Positions 24,259 through 32,004 of a DNA stretch of 32,004 nt are shown piece by piece. The notes below the pieces were generated by a model. It worked only from the letters and a program-made list of their open reading frames with translations, was not told where the DNA came from and searched no databases. This DNA comes from JAGLTN01 sp023135255. GTDB taxonomy: Bacteria; Planctomycetota; Phycisphaerae; Sedimentisphaerales; Anaerobacaceae. The DNA is taken from NCBI GenBank assembly GCA_030639495.1, contig DAOWCP010000017.1:1-32004 (forward strand), given 5' to 3'. The position numbers and the translations under genes are program-made. The stretch's first letter is position 1. Each line of letters opens with the position of its first letter.

Positions 24259-24285
24259 GGCTGACGATTACTATAATCGCCAGCC
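24259..24285. terminator. Hairpin between convergent PilZ and aldo/keto reductase genes
   Basis: GGCTG (24259-24263) pairs with CAGCC (24281-24285), and CGATT (24265-24269) with AATCG (24275-24279), around loop ACTAT. The intervening A/C mismatch becomes a G-U pair in minus-strand RNA, giving an 11-bp stem 12 bases after the minus-strand stop. The U-run is poor (CGTTTATG), so termination strength is uncertain. Confidence 0.5.
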
Positions 24286-24296
24286 TGCTGCTTTGA

Positions 24297-25415
24297 CTAT
24301 TTATCGCCCGGTTGAGCAAGGTGTTTTTTTACCTCGATACTTATTTCTTTAAGCCGATTAATTATTGGCAGCTTCTGGGTGCAAAGCTCTTCACATAAAC
24401 CACATTCAACACACTTATCGAAAATGTCACTATGCAGATCTATCCCCCAAATCCAATGAATATAATTGACCATATCTATCGGCTTCTTCGTCAAAGCTAA
24501 TTGATTATATGCAAACATCATCTTAGGCACCGGTATTTTCTGTGGACATTTGTCACAATAGCCACAACTTGTGCAAAGCTTATCAAAAGCCCCTTTGATA
24601 TCATCATGTATTCTTTCAATTTCACTTTCAGCGATAGGGCTAAATCCATCGACAGCTCTGATCGCCTCAGCCAGATGCTCTTTATTACTAAAGCCCACAA
24701 TCGCAGTTGTAATGCGATCATCGTTGAGCAAAAATCTCAAAGCAGCTTCTACAACGCTTTCATGCTTTTTAGTTTTAACAAAATCAAAAAGCTCCGGATG
24801 CTGCGGAATAAGTCCACCTCCAAGAGGATTCATAACCACAACACCTCTGCCCATGTCACTGGCATCGGCAATGCCCTGTTGACGAAATGCAAAATTCATA
24901 ACAGAGTACCCCATCAACACTCCCTCAAAAGGATAATCGCTCAGCAATTCCTTAACATCACTGCCTTTTACATGAGTACTGAGGCAAACGTGTTTTATCA
25001 GGCCTTCTTCTTTAAGCTTGGTAAATTCATCAAGGGCGCCTTTTGCTTTCCTGCCATAATAACCCTCAAGAGTATAGATGCACCAGCAGTGATAAAAATC
25101 TATATAATCAAGTCCCATTTTTTTCAGCGATGTCTCAATATCTCTGCGAATCTCACTGGGGTCAGCTTTCATGGATTTTGTGGAAACATAGAAGGGCTTT
25201 TGCTGACGGGTTTTGAGCATTTCTTTAAAAGCAATTCCAAAAACTTCTTCACTATCCACATAAGCCGGCGCGGTATCAAAATAATTTATATCAGAATCGT
25301 AAGCAGCCTTTACAATCTCCGCTGATTCATCGAGCTTGTCTTTTTCAAACCTCATCCCGCCGAATCCGATGGCTGAGACTTTTTTGCCAGTTTGTCCGTA
25401 ACTATTGTATATCAT
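24297..25415 (-). CDS. Aldo/keto reductase with C-terminal ferredoxin domain
   Basis: 372 residues. The N-terminal TIM-barrel of the AKR superfamily shows IGFGGMRF, Asp47 and Tyr52 in YFDTAPAYVDSE, Lys80 in STKS and His109 in FYHCW, which form the usual catalytic tetrad. The C-terminal 100 residues carry CTSCGYCDKCP and CVECGLCEELC, eight cysteines for two iron-sulphur clusters. This fused architecture is a widespread family of predicted oxidoreductases, common in anaerobes, with no settled substrate. It may exchange electrons with ferredoxin or act on sugars. It is a single gene, convergent with the PilZ gene. Confidence 0.92.
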   Translation of the reverse strand: MIYNSYGQTGKKVSAIGFGGMRFEKDKLDESAEIVKAAYDSDINYFDTAPAYVDSEEVFGIAFKEMLKTRQQKPFYVSTKSMKADPSEIRRDIETSLKKMGLDYIDFYHCWCIYTLEGYYGRKAKGALDEFTKLKEEGLIKHVCLSTHVKGSDVKELLSDYPFEGVLMGYSVMNFAFRQQGIADASDMGRGVVVMNPLGGGLIPQHPELFDFVKTKKHESVVEAALRFLLNDDRITTAIVGFSNKEHLAEAIRAVDGFSPIAESEIERIHDDIKGAFDKLCTSCGYCDKCPQKIPVPKMMFAYNQLALTKKPIDMVNYIHWIWGIDLHSDIFDKCVECGLCEELCTQKLPIINRLKEISIEVKKHLAQPGDK

Positions 25416-25516
25416 ACGACCATTTCCGTTTCTTTATTCTTTTGCACTAAAGGCGGATTTTAACACAATTCAGAAATTTTGCACGGATTGATTAACGCAA
25501 AACCTGCTGAAATATT

Positions 25517-25545
25517 TTGCCTTTGCAGTAATCAAATGATATTAT
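25517..25545 (+). promoter_or_regulatory. Promoter candidate for the phosphoesterase gene
   Basis: TTGCCT (25517-25522), 17 bases, then TATTAT (25540-25545) preceded by TG one base upstream (extended -10). Predicted start near 25552, about 50 bases before the ATG at 25603. Confidence 0.5.
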
Positions 25546-25563
25546 CTGAAAAAGATACAGGTG

Positions 25564-25584
25564 AATTCAATTTGGATCAGTATA
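25564..25584 (+). repeat. Dispersed copy of the family B repeat tail
   Basis: The 21 bases here match 20681-20701 at 20 positions (shared core GGATCAGTATA). The copy lies inside the predicted leader of the phosphoesterase gene, same orientation, 4.9 kb from the repeat block. The CCGCGG part of the B unit is absent. Confidence 0.65.
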
Positions 25585-25602
25585 CATGGAGATAGACAGA
25601 AA

Positions 25603-26097
25603 ATGAAAATAGGCATAATCAGCGACAGCCACGACAGCCATGCCGGCGTACTAAAAGCCGTCGACATATTCAATGAGGAAAAAGTCGATTATATTCTGCA
25701 CGCAGGCGATATAATTTCGCCTTTCACCGCGAGGGCGTTTGCAAATGTCAAAAATGCAACATTTATCGCAGTTTTCGGAAACAACGACGGCGAAAAACTA
25801 CTGCTGGCCTCAATAATACAAGCCTTCGGCGGACAAATTCACGAAAACGTTTTGAATACCGAAATTGAGGGGAAAAAAATATTCATGACCCACATCCCCT
25901 CAACAGTTGAAGAGGTAATCGAAACGGGTCATTATGACCTGGTTATCTATGGCCATACCCACCGCCAGGACATTAGAAAAGTGGGCAACACGCTGGTTAT
26001 AAACCCCGGCGAATCAACCGACTGGATAACCGGCAAAAGCTCGGTGGTAATATTAGACCTTGAAGATATGCACTACAAAGTCGTTAAAATAAAATAA
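25603..26097 (+). CDS. YfcE/MJ0936-type metallophosphoesterase
   Basis: 164 residues from the ATG at 25603, where the conserved start MKIGIISDSHDSH begins and GGAG lies 11 bases upstream; an upstream in-frame ATG would add residues that overlap the dispersed repeat. Calcineurin-like metal motifs are all present: DSH (Asp8, His10), HAGD, GNND, a lone His in MTHIP and YGHTHRQ near the end. The usual GH of MTHGH is MTHIP here, so one of the metal-side residues differs. These small enzymes hydrolyse phosphodiesters in vitro; the cellular substrate is generally unknown. The gene ends 27 bases before the convergent sulfatase gene. Confidence 0.9.
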   Translation: MKIGIISDSHDSHAGVLKAVDIFNEEKVDYILHAGDIISPFTARAFANVKNATFIAVFGNNDGEKLLLASIIQAFGGQIHENVLNTEIEGKKIFMTHIPSTVEEVIETGHYDLVIYGHTHRQDIRKVGNTLVINPGESTDWITGKSSVVILDLEDMHYKVVKIK

Positions 26098-26124
26098 GAA
26101 ATCTTTTTCGTTATATAAACAAGG

Positions 26125-28020
26125 CTATTCAAATTTCCCAATAAAATGCTCGGAGACTCTCTTTATGTATTTACAGTCTTTTCTCTGGTCGTAAAGTTCC
26201 CTTACCAAAGCAATGGCAGATTTGGCTTTTGGGCCTATCAAGTCAAGCACATTCAACGCATAGTGCAGCGACTCTTCTTGCTGGCTTGTGTTGCGAATTT
26301 CCTTTGCTAAAATTTTTATCGCATCCCGAGTACGGCCTGTGAGGTGCAGCGATTGTGCTGAAGCGATCCTGACACTTACCACTGCGTCCGTTGATATTTC
26401 TCTTAATCTCACAATGTCGTCGGCATTACATTTGTCCAACTGCCCCAACGCCAAAACCGCCCAGTATCGCATAGCAAAATCAGAATCTCTTAAAGCTTTA
26501 TAAACTACCGGCCTGTCTGCTTGTTCAGGCTCAGTTGAAATAATCGCTAATCGTAAGATTTTTTTGATTCGCTTTTTCCCGCCATTTCTATGGAAAATCG
26601 CATATTCACTGCCGAGGTCTTTAGCAAGTTGAACCATTTCAGGCTCGGGTATTAAGCCTGTATCACGGGTTTCGATCATCCATTGCACAAGTTCAGCGGC
26701 GAGTTGTTTTTTGATTTCTGCATATTCAGGACTACCCGCCAGATTAGTAGTTTCCCATGGGTCTTTTTGAAGGTCATAAAGTTCCTCTGGTGGTCTGCTA
26801 TCTGCCATCCATTGCTGGATAGATTTATTGAGCTTGCCTTGTGAATGCAGCTTTCGCATCTCCTTCATCGTATTGCAATTTTCCGCGTAGCTGAGGTATG
26901 GAAAATAACCAATGAAAGGCATAAAATTGCGGATGTAGCGATATTGCCTGTCACGGACGGAGCGAACCATATCGTAATTTTCATCGATGCGTTGTCGGGC
27001 TCCAAAAATATATTTTCTTTGCTCGGAAAGGTCGGGGCCTATAAATGCTCGGCCTTGCATGTAGTTTGGCACATTTAAACCTGCAAGATTCAATACAGTA
27101 GGCCCAAGATCGATAAAATTCACCAGTTGAGTATCTGCGTTTCCAGGGGCAGCTTGTCCATGGGTCCTGAATTTTTTCGGGACACGGATAATCAATGGTG
27201 AGAGTGTTCCGGAATCATAAAGGAATCGTTTGGCCCTTGGCAAACCATTACCGTGATCCGACCATATAAAAATAACCGTATCTTCATACAGCCCAGCCTG
27301 GGTTAGTTCATCAATTTTCTCTTTCACAAAATAATCAAATTCCGTGATTCGCTCAAACAGTCTGGCAAAGTCTCGTTTCACTGCCAAAGTATCCGGGTAG
27401 ATTGGCGGGACTTTTATATTTTCAGGTTTCTGCCACTCGGATTTTTTTAACTTCTCAGGATGCGTGTTATCAAAATCAGAACTGTTCCATAATTTGCTTT
27501 CATGAGTATTGATAAAATTAAACACAGCAAAGAAAGGTCTACCGGCTGGTCGATTTTTCCAGTGGGCTTTTTTGCTCGATTCATCCCACGCAGCCTTTGA
27601 TGTTTGAAAATTGTAATCTTCTTTGGAATTATTGGTGCAGTAATAGCCTGCTTGTCTCAAGTACTCTGTAAAGAATTTAATATTATCTGGCTTTGATGCA
27701 GTGCATCGCATATTGCACGAACCGAGACTGCTTGGGTACATGGCTGTTATAATGCCTGACCTGCTCGGGGCGCAAACACCATGAACAGTAAATGCCCTTG
27801 TATATCTGACGGCTTCTTTTGCAAAGTTATCTATGTTAGGAGTAATTGCAAATTCTTCGCCGAAACAACCTAAATGTTGGCTGATATCCTCACAGGAAAT
27901 CCACAAAATGTTAGGACGCTTTTTAATATTCTCGCCATGGGCTAAATCACAAAATGCCAAGCTGCTTAACGTACCGGCTGTAAGATGTAAAAACTCTCTC
28001 CTCGAAATAGCTTTACCCAT
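26125..28020 (-). CDS. Tat-exported S1-family sulfatase with C-terminal HEAT-like repeats
   Basis: 631 residues. The N-terminus has a twin-arginine signal (SRREFLHLTAGTLSSLAF). The sulfatase domain starts at RPNILWISCEDIS, and Cys83 in CAPSRSG is the residue converted to formylglycine. Further active-site parts are THES and WSDHGNGLP. The usual DD metal pair near the start is ED (CEDIS), as in some S1 subfamilies. From about residue 490 to the end there are helical repeats (VVYKALRDSDFAMRYWAVLALGQL; IASAQSLHLTGRTRDAI) like HEAT repeats. It should remove sulfate from a sulfated glycan outside the cytoplasm. A formylglycine-generating enzyme is not in the window. GGAG lies 8 bases before the ATG. 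Divergent from the GH16 gene. Confidence 0.93.
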   Translation of the reverse strand: MGKAISRREFLHLTAGTLSSLAFCDLAHGENIKKRPNILWISCEDISQHLGCFGEEFAITPNIDNFAKEAVRYTRAFTVHGVCAPSRSGIITAMYPSSLGSCNMRCTASKPDNIKFFTEYLRQAGYYCTNNSKEDYNFQTSKAAWDESSKKAHWKNRPAGRPFFAVFNFINTHESKLWNSSDFDNTHPEKLKKSEWQKPENIKVPPIYPDTLAVKRDFARLFERITEFDYFVKEKIDELTQAGLYEDTVIFIWSDHGNGLPRAKRFLYDSGTLSPLIIRVPKKFRTHGQAAPGNADTQLVNFIDLGPTVLNLAGLNVPNYMQGRAFIGPDLSEQRKYIFGARQRIDENYDMVRSVRDRQYRYIRNFMPFIGYFPYLSYAENCNTMKEMRKLHSQGKLNKSIQQWMADSRPPEELYDLQKDPWETTNLAGSPEYAEIKKQLAAELVQWMIETRDTGLIPEPEMVQLAKDLGSEYAIFHRNGGKKRIKKILRLAIISTEPEQADRPVVYKALRDSDFAMRYWAVLALGQLDKCNADDIVRLREISTDAVVSVRIASAQSLHLTGRTRDAIKILAKEIRNTSQQEESLHYALNVLDLIGPKAKSAIALVRELYDQRKDCKYIKRVSEHFIGKFE

Positions 28021-28075
28021 TTAAAATGCTCCGTAAAATTACCTGTCAAAAAACCAACATCACTAATAATTCTAC

Positions 28076-28104
28076 TTGAATCATCCCAAATCGTCCAGTA
28101 TCAT
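28076..28104 (+). promoter_or_regulatory. Promoter candidate for the GH16 gene
   Basis: TTGAAT (28076-28081), 17 bases, then TATCAT (28099-28104). Predicted start near 28111, about 26 bases before the ATG, which has GGAG 5 bases upstream. Confidence 0.5.
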
Positions 28105-28136
28105 ATCCTAACATTATTAATTGACATGGAGAAAAC

Positions 28137-28931
28137 ATGAAAAAAACTAATTTCATCGTATTTGTTTTAACATTAGTTTCAGCTCTGCTGTTGTGCTCAT
28201 GCACACAAACGCAAAAAACAACGAATGAAAAACAAATCGCTATCCAAAAGCCAGGCTGGCAGCTTACCTGGAGTGATGAATTTGACAAAATGGATCACAG
28301 CAAATGGGATTTCAATGACCCGTTCGGCAAAGAACGCTGGAGCGAATTGCAGGCTTATGATTTCCCCGGCGCTTTCGAAATACGCGATGGTGTTTTATTG
28401 TTAAAAGCTGAAAAACAGCAGGCAATGTATGACGGTAAGATGCGGGATTATACTTCGGGTATGATGTCTACGAGAAAAATATTTTTGCAGAAATTCGGCT
28501 GGTTCGAGTTCCGCGCCAAAGCACCGACAGGCAGAGGTTTCTGGCCCGCACTTTGGTTATTAGATGACCCGCATGTTATGGAGATCGATGTACTCGAAAT
28601 GCTATGTCACCGACCCAACGTCGCTACTTTTAATATCCACTGGAAAGACGAAACCGGCAAACATCAGGCCAGGTACAAAGAATATGAAGGGCCTGATTTT
28701 ACAAAAAACTTCTATACATACGCCATCGAATGGAACAAAGATGTCGTAGTCTGGTATGTTGACGGAATAGAAAGACATCGAAGTTACGAAGGTGTGCCTC
28801 AAAAAGAAATGTACTTAATAATGAACCTCGCTGTCGGAGGCCCTGTTCCGGGAAACCCCAACGCTCAAACGGTATTTCCGAACAGCTTCGACATTGATTA
28901 TGTAAGAGTCTACAAAAAGGTCGATAAGTAA
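28137..28931 (+). CDS. Lipoprotein glycoside hydrolase of family GH16
   Basis: 264 residues. The signal ends in a lipobox, LLLCSC with Cys22 as the likely lipidated residue, so the enzyme is probably anchored in a membrane facing outward. The GH16 fold shows WSDEFD at the start, ERWSELQAY, FGWFEFRAKAPTGRGFWPALWLL in sense and the catalytic motif EIDVLE (Glu149 nucleophile, Asp151, Glu154 acid/base) of the ExDxxE type. The C-terminus has DYVRVYK, common in GH16. Likely substrates are beta-1,3-glucan or a red-algal galactan; the sequence alone does not decide. It lies between a sulfatase and a GH127 gene, which favours an algal or plant polysaccharide with sulfate. Confidence 0.93.
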   Translation: MKKTNFIVFVLTLVSALLLCSCTQTQKTTNEKQIAIQKPGWQLTWSDEFDKMDHSKWDFNDPFGKERWSELQAYDFPGAFEIRDGVLLLKAEKQQAMYDGKMRDYTSGMMSTRKIFLQKFGWFEFRAKAPTGRGFWPALWLLDDPHVMEIDVLEMLCHRPNVATFNIHWKDETGKHQARYKEYEGPDFTKNFYTYAIEWNKDVVVWYVDGIERHRSYEGVPQKEMYLIMNLAVGGPVPGNPNAQTVFPNSFDIDYVRVYKKVDK

Positions 28932-29002
28932 AAAACAGTTTCAACCTATGATTTCCCAAATAAATCTGTGCAAAAAACGAAAAATATCACATATTATCAA
29001 CA

Positions 29003-31267
29003 TTATTTCAGTTTGCGACTGCTGCGAAGCGGATTGTCACGGCTAAATGGCACCGGCTCGATATTCAGCACTCTCAGCCAGGATACATAACTTTTCCCAT
29101 CTCGACCGGCACTATCAAAATCACGCAAAATAACTTTTTCACCATTCACATTACTCAATTCAAATGCCAAAAAATCGTCTTGTGAATCCTGCAGGCTTAT
29201 CGTCAGTTCACGCCCATCAATAGCCAAAGAATCATCATCAGATGAAAAACTTTTAACATTGATCCATACATCTTTTGAATCGTCCCGTTTCTGATCAGTT
29301 ACTTGTATTTCGAGTACATGGTCTGTCGAGCCTAATCCACTATACTCCCAATGGAAAGGCCTGCTTCGAACAGGGTCGTATTGATCTACCCTGGCCACTT
29401 CTTTGCCATCAATTTTTACCAGTGCTATGCCAGCATCGTCATATTTATATCCCTCCCATTTAACCTTGTGACCTTTAAATTTATATAAAACACTTGCCCC
29501 CACATTTTTGCTGGCATGAATCTCACTGAAAACTTTCCACTGTGGACTAAATTTTGTTTCGGTATCAGAAATATATGAAAGCAAAACGGGCCCCCGATAA
29601 ATGGAAGTTTTGCCCTGATATTCTCTCTGGCCCACCCAGAAGTGCGGCGACATATCCATATCAATTTCCACCTGATCACCCTGCTTCCATATTCGCTTCA
29701 GCGACGCATACTGACCCGATTTAACATTTTTCTCAACACGACCGTTTACCGATATCGTTGTGTTTTTGCTCCAGTGAGGAACACGCAGCTTAATCATAAA
29801 TTCTTCTGTTTTCGTTGGTGATACCTCCAGCAAAATGCTGCTTGTACGCGGATAATCCGTCCTTTGTCTTAAAACCACATGTTGGCCTTTAATCTGTGTT
29901 TTCATTTCACATGGGCCATACCAGTTGACTATCAACCCCTCTGCATCAGTCATCAATGCCCAGTCGCTTACCAGACCAAATCCACGAGCACTATTTACGC
30001 TGCAACAGTTCAATTCTTCGCTGCCAGGTCGTCTCTGAAAAGAAATAGCATCCGTACTGGGACATCGCCTGCCATCCATCGGAGTATGATATGTACACCA
30101 TCGCCCGGATTGATCCTGATAGCCCTGAATCGCATTATAAAAAGTCAACTCCAGCTCATCTGCAACCACTGAATTGGCCGTCATTTTGAGCATCTCAACT
30201 GACATCGCCGCCCAGGCAATAACACAACAAGTTTCTATTGAACCATGAGCATATGGATTACCAACTGCCTTTTCATGAGTCGAAAAAGCACCCGTATTAT
30301 GCCTGTCATATTGAACAATACTCCACCATATTTGTGAAAATGCATCATAATATTTTTTCTCCCCGGTAATCCAGTATAACTCCGCCATCGCCATAATTGG
30401 ATGCAAAGCCTCCCAACGTGGAAGCCTGCTCTGATAATATTCTTTGCCATTCAAAGCATCATGCAACCAGTTACCCGCCCCTTCCCCGCTAAAATCATCA
30501 TTCACAATCTGCGCGGCTAACTGCAAATATTTCTTCTGCCCTGTATGACGGTAAAGTACCGCAAGACTATGAGCCGGCGCCAGATTCATCGTACAACTGC
30601 CGATAGCCGCCAACGAACCTGGCTTAGCCAAAAACTTCTCACACATCAGATCCCCTATGCGACAAGCCGCTCGCAAAGCATCCTCCTGCCCCGTATTCTC
30701 ATACCAGAATATCAAACCCATCATAATGTGATAATGATTCCATGTATCCCAGACACCATACTGTCCCCAGACATTATCTCCCTTACCGGTAAACTCAAAT
30801 TTTTTTGACCAAGGCCCAAGATAACCACTGTCTGTCTGCAAGGCTATTAGTTTTTTTAGATATTCATTAAGATAACCGCGTAATTGCTTATCTTCCCTGA
30901 GCCGAAGAACCTGTACTGCACCAGTCAGATACTTACCCGCAAACTCGCCAGACCAAGGCAATAAATCACGAGCAGGTTTTTTTTCACGATCCGAAAACAT
31001 CTCAAGAATAGCAGGATTCCGCTCTACAATACCCTTAAGCCAGTAATCCGAAACAGCCTGCAAATACTTTCCGCTGCGTCCCTGTAAATCATATGAAGTC
31101 CCCGGCGCCGGCACACATACAGGAGGCGATTTCATCTTTCCGTAATCAGGCAAGATAGCATCTTCGCCCACTACTTTCGCCCCGCAGGACAAAATCAATA
31201 TCAAACAAAAACCAATACCTGATTTTCGGATTTTCTTCACAAATCGGGAAAGAACACTCAAACACAT
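29003..31267 (-). CDS. GH127-type (DUF1680) glycosidase, candidate beta-L-arabinofuranosidase
   Basis: 754 residues from the ATG at 31267, chosen for AGGAG 5 bases upstream; the open frame reaches 31336. A signal sequence covers about 1-36 (possible lipobox-like LSC). The family barrel is recognisable: GDNVWGQYGVWDTWNHYHIMMGL in sense, GSIETCCVIAWAAMSVEML and the NCCSVNSARG segment, where GH127 enzymes carry the catalytic cysteine and zinc-binding Cys residues. The second half is beta-rich (IKLRVPHWSKNTTISVNG), usual for this family. Bifidobacterial HypBA1 in GH127 removes beta-L-arabinofuranose. The family also has GH146 and relatives of other specificity, so the substrate is uncertain. Convergent with the GH16 gene, with no clear terminator between them. 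Confidence 0.9.
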   Translation of the reverse strand: MCLSVLSRFVKKIRKSGIGFCLILILSCGAKVVGEDAILPDYGKMKSPPVCVPAPGTSYDLQGRSGKYLQAVSDYWLKGIVERNPAILEMFSDREKKPARDLLPWSGEFAGKYLTGAVQVLRLREDKQLRGYLNEYLKKLIALQTDSGYLGPWSKKFEFTGKGDNVWGQYGVWDTWNHYHIMMGLIFWYENTGQEDALRAACRIGDLMCEKFLAKPGSLAAIGSCTMNLAPAHSLAVLYRHTGQKKYLQLAAQIVNDDFSGEGAGNWLHDALNGKEYYQSRLPRWEALHPIMAMAELYWITGEKKYYDAFSQIWWSIVQYDRHNTGAFSTHEKAVGNPYAHGSIETCCVIAWAAMSVEMLKMTANSVVADELELTFYNAIQGYQDQSGRWCTYHTPMDGRRCPSTDAISFQRRPGSEELNCCSVNSARGFGLVSDWALMTDAEGLIVNWYGPCEMKTQIKGQHVVLRQRTDYPRTSSILLEVSPTKTEEFMIKLRVPHWSKNTTISVNGRVEKNVKSGQYASLKRIWKQGDQVEIDMDMSPHFWVGQREYQGKTSIYRGPVLLSYISDTETKFSPQWKVFSEIHASKNVGASVLYKFKGHKVKWEGYKYDDAGIALVKIDGKEVARVDQYDPVRSRPFHWEYSGLGSTDHVLEIQVTDQKRDDSKDVWINVKSFSSDDDSLAIDGRELTISLQDSQDDFLAFELSNVNGEKVILRDFDSAGRDGKSYVSWLRVLNIEPVPFSRDNPLRSSRKLK

Positions 31268-31422
31268 AGCAGCTCCTACATTTTTACAGCCAAAAACACA
31301 ATTTCCCCCTAAATGACACCGAATATTACTTACCAAAAACCTGTCTCAGTGTAAATGAAATTCCACCCCATCGACCATTTTATAGAAAATTGCTAATTTC
31401 GTTTCAGGTCTGGAAATACCAC

Positions 31423-32004
31423 CTAATTGGTGTCTCTTTTGCGTTTGGATAGAAGTATCAGATTCCGCAATGTTTCCGCGTCACGAGCAGCCAACCAGCG
31501 GGACTCGAATTTTGTATCCTGCACAACCTGGGCGATCGCCATCAGTGCGCGCAGGTGGTAGTTTCTCTCATCTTTACTGCCGACAAGAGCAAAAATCGTA
31601 TGAACAAGATCGTCCGAACCTGAAAATTTAATCCCGTCAATTGCGCGAACAAGCAGAATGTCGAATTTGTTGTTGCCCTCCACCACGATGTGAGGGATGG
31701 CAAAACCAGGCTGAACCACCGTCCCACCCTCCGCTTCACGATGAAGAAATTTCTCGAAAAGAACGTACTCACTGATATCCAATCTGTGCTCCAACAGCTT
31801 GGAAACCTGGCGAAACATTTCATCTGAGTGCATCTTGCCTTGAATATCGATGATTTCACATTCCCGTATGAGTTGGTCGAACCTGTCCTCGATGATATCG
31901 TCACGCTGCAGCAAAATATCTCGCAGCTCGTTTTCAAGGGTTACGGTTTTTAGCTCATGGTCCGTAACTCTTTCAACAACGTGCATAACCGCTGACGCCC
32001 GGCT
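31423..32004 (-). CDS. Protein ending in a PTS EIIA type-2 domain, N-terminus beyond the window
   Basis: The frame is open to the right edge (the six codons before the first ATG at 31986 are all sense), so this is probably the C-terminal part of a longer protein. Visible: about 60 residues of acidic, helical linker, then a fructose/PtsN-type EIIA domain with the phosphorylatable His in AIPHIVVEG, the preceding REAEGGTVVQPGF and ALVGSKDERNYHLRALMAIAQVV, all typical. EIIA domains of this kind occur as separate PtsN proteins and as tails of transporters, including permeases and antiporters; which applies cannot be seen. If the ATG at 31986 were the start, the protein would have 187 residues. It stops about 155 bases before the GH127 start. 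Confidence 0.8.
   Translation of the reverse strand, partial: SRASAVMHVVERVTDHELKTVTLENELRDILLQRDDIIEDRFDQLIRECEIIDIQGKMHSDEMFRQVSKLLEHRLDISEYVLFEKFLHREAEGGTVVQPGFAIPHIVVEGNNKFDILLVRAIDGIKFSGSDDLVHTIFALVGSKDERNYHLRALMAIAQVVQDTKFESRWLAARDAETLRNLILLSKRKRDTN

Noticed and set aside
1..32004. tRNA, rRNA, integrase, transposase or attachment sites
   Set aside because: Looked for but none recognised; gene order appears chromosomal and no mobile element is evident.

Overview
The window looks like chromosomal DNA of a moderately AT-rich Gram-negative bacterium, most likely a planctomycete of the Phycisphaerae/Sedimentisphaerales type. The reasons are a PilMNOPQ/GspE-GspF pseudopilin system with a secretin (so an outer membrane), a Tat-exported S1 sulfatase with a C-terminal HEAT-like region, a lipoprotein GH16 and a GH127-type glycosidase, and many pseudopilin-like proteins. 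The lineage is inferred from gene content only; no rRNA or tRNA gene is visible. Almost everything is on the minus strand.

Layout, left to right. Positions 1-1357 hold an NtrC-type sigma-54 activator (cut by the left edge) with its NtrB-like kinase, directly downstream of the classical rpsO-pnp pair (1410-3931). rpsO has a recognisable promoter and a structured leader, and four T-tracts in exact 10-bp phase lie further upstream. A gene-free stretch (3932-4612) separates it from a long cluster (4613-20209) encoding one envelope machine. In transcription order, right to left, this is: major pseudopilin, three minor pseudopilin/PilX-like proteins, a gap, a GspH/FimT-like pseudopilin, PilM, PilN, PilO, a PilP/GspC-like protein, the secretin, then four signalling genes (PAS histidine kinase, CheY-like receiver, HD-GYP phosphodiesterase, STAS protein), and finally the GspE/PilB ATPase and GspF/PilC. 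The ATPase carries an N-terminal MshEN c-di-GMP-binding domain, and an HD-GYP enzyme that should hydrolyse c-di-GMP lies in the same cluster, so a local control loop is plausible. No prepilin peptidase or PilT-like retraction ATPase is in the window.

Upstream of the major pseudopilin there is a promoter, a roughly 230-nt leader, and a 200-bp block of two repeat families (20543-20744) with palindromes and one compensatory base change. Then comes a housekeeping operon argH-thiL-tsaE (23546-20787) driven by a near-consensus promoter. On the plus strand follows a stand-alone PilZ protein, then a convergent ferredoxin-type aldo/keto reductase, a plus-strand YfcE-like phosphoesterase, and a polysaccharide-degradation group (sulfatase, GH16, GH127). 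The right edge cuts a protein ending in a PTS EIIA type-2 domain.

The observations most worth checking are the Walker A Ser/Thr-to-Asn change in the secretion ATPase, the repeat block with covariation and its partial copy 4.9 kb away, the embedded c-di-GMP signalling module, and the rpsO leader with two interlocking helices.
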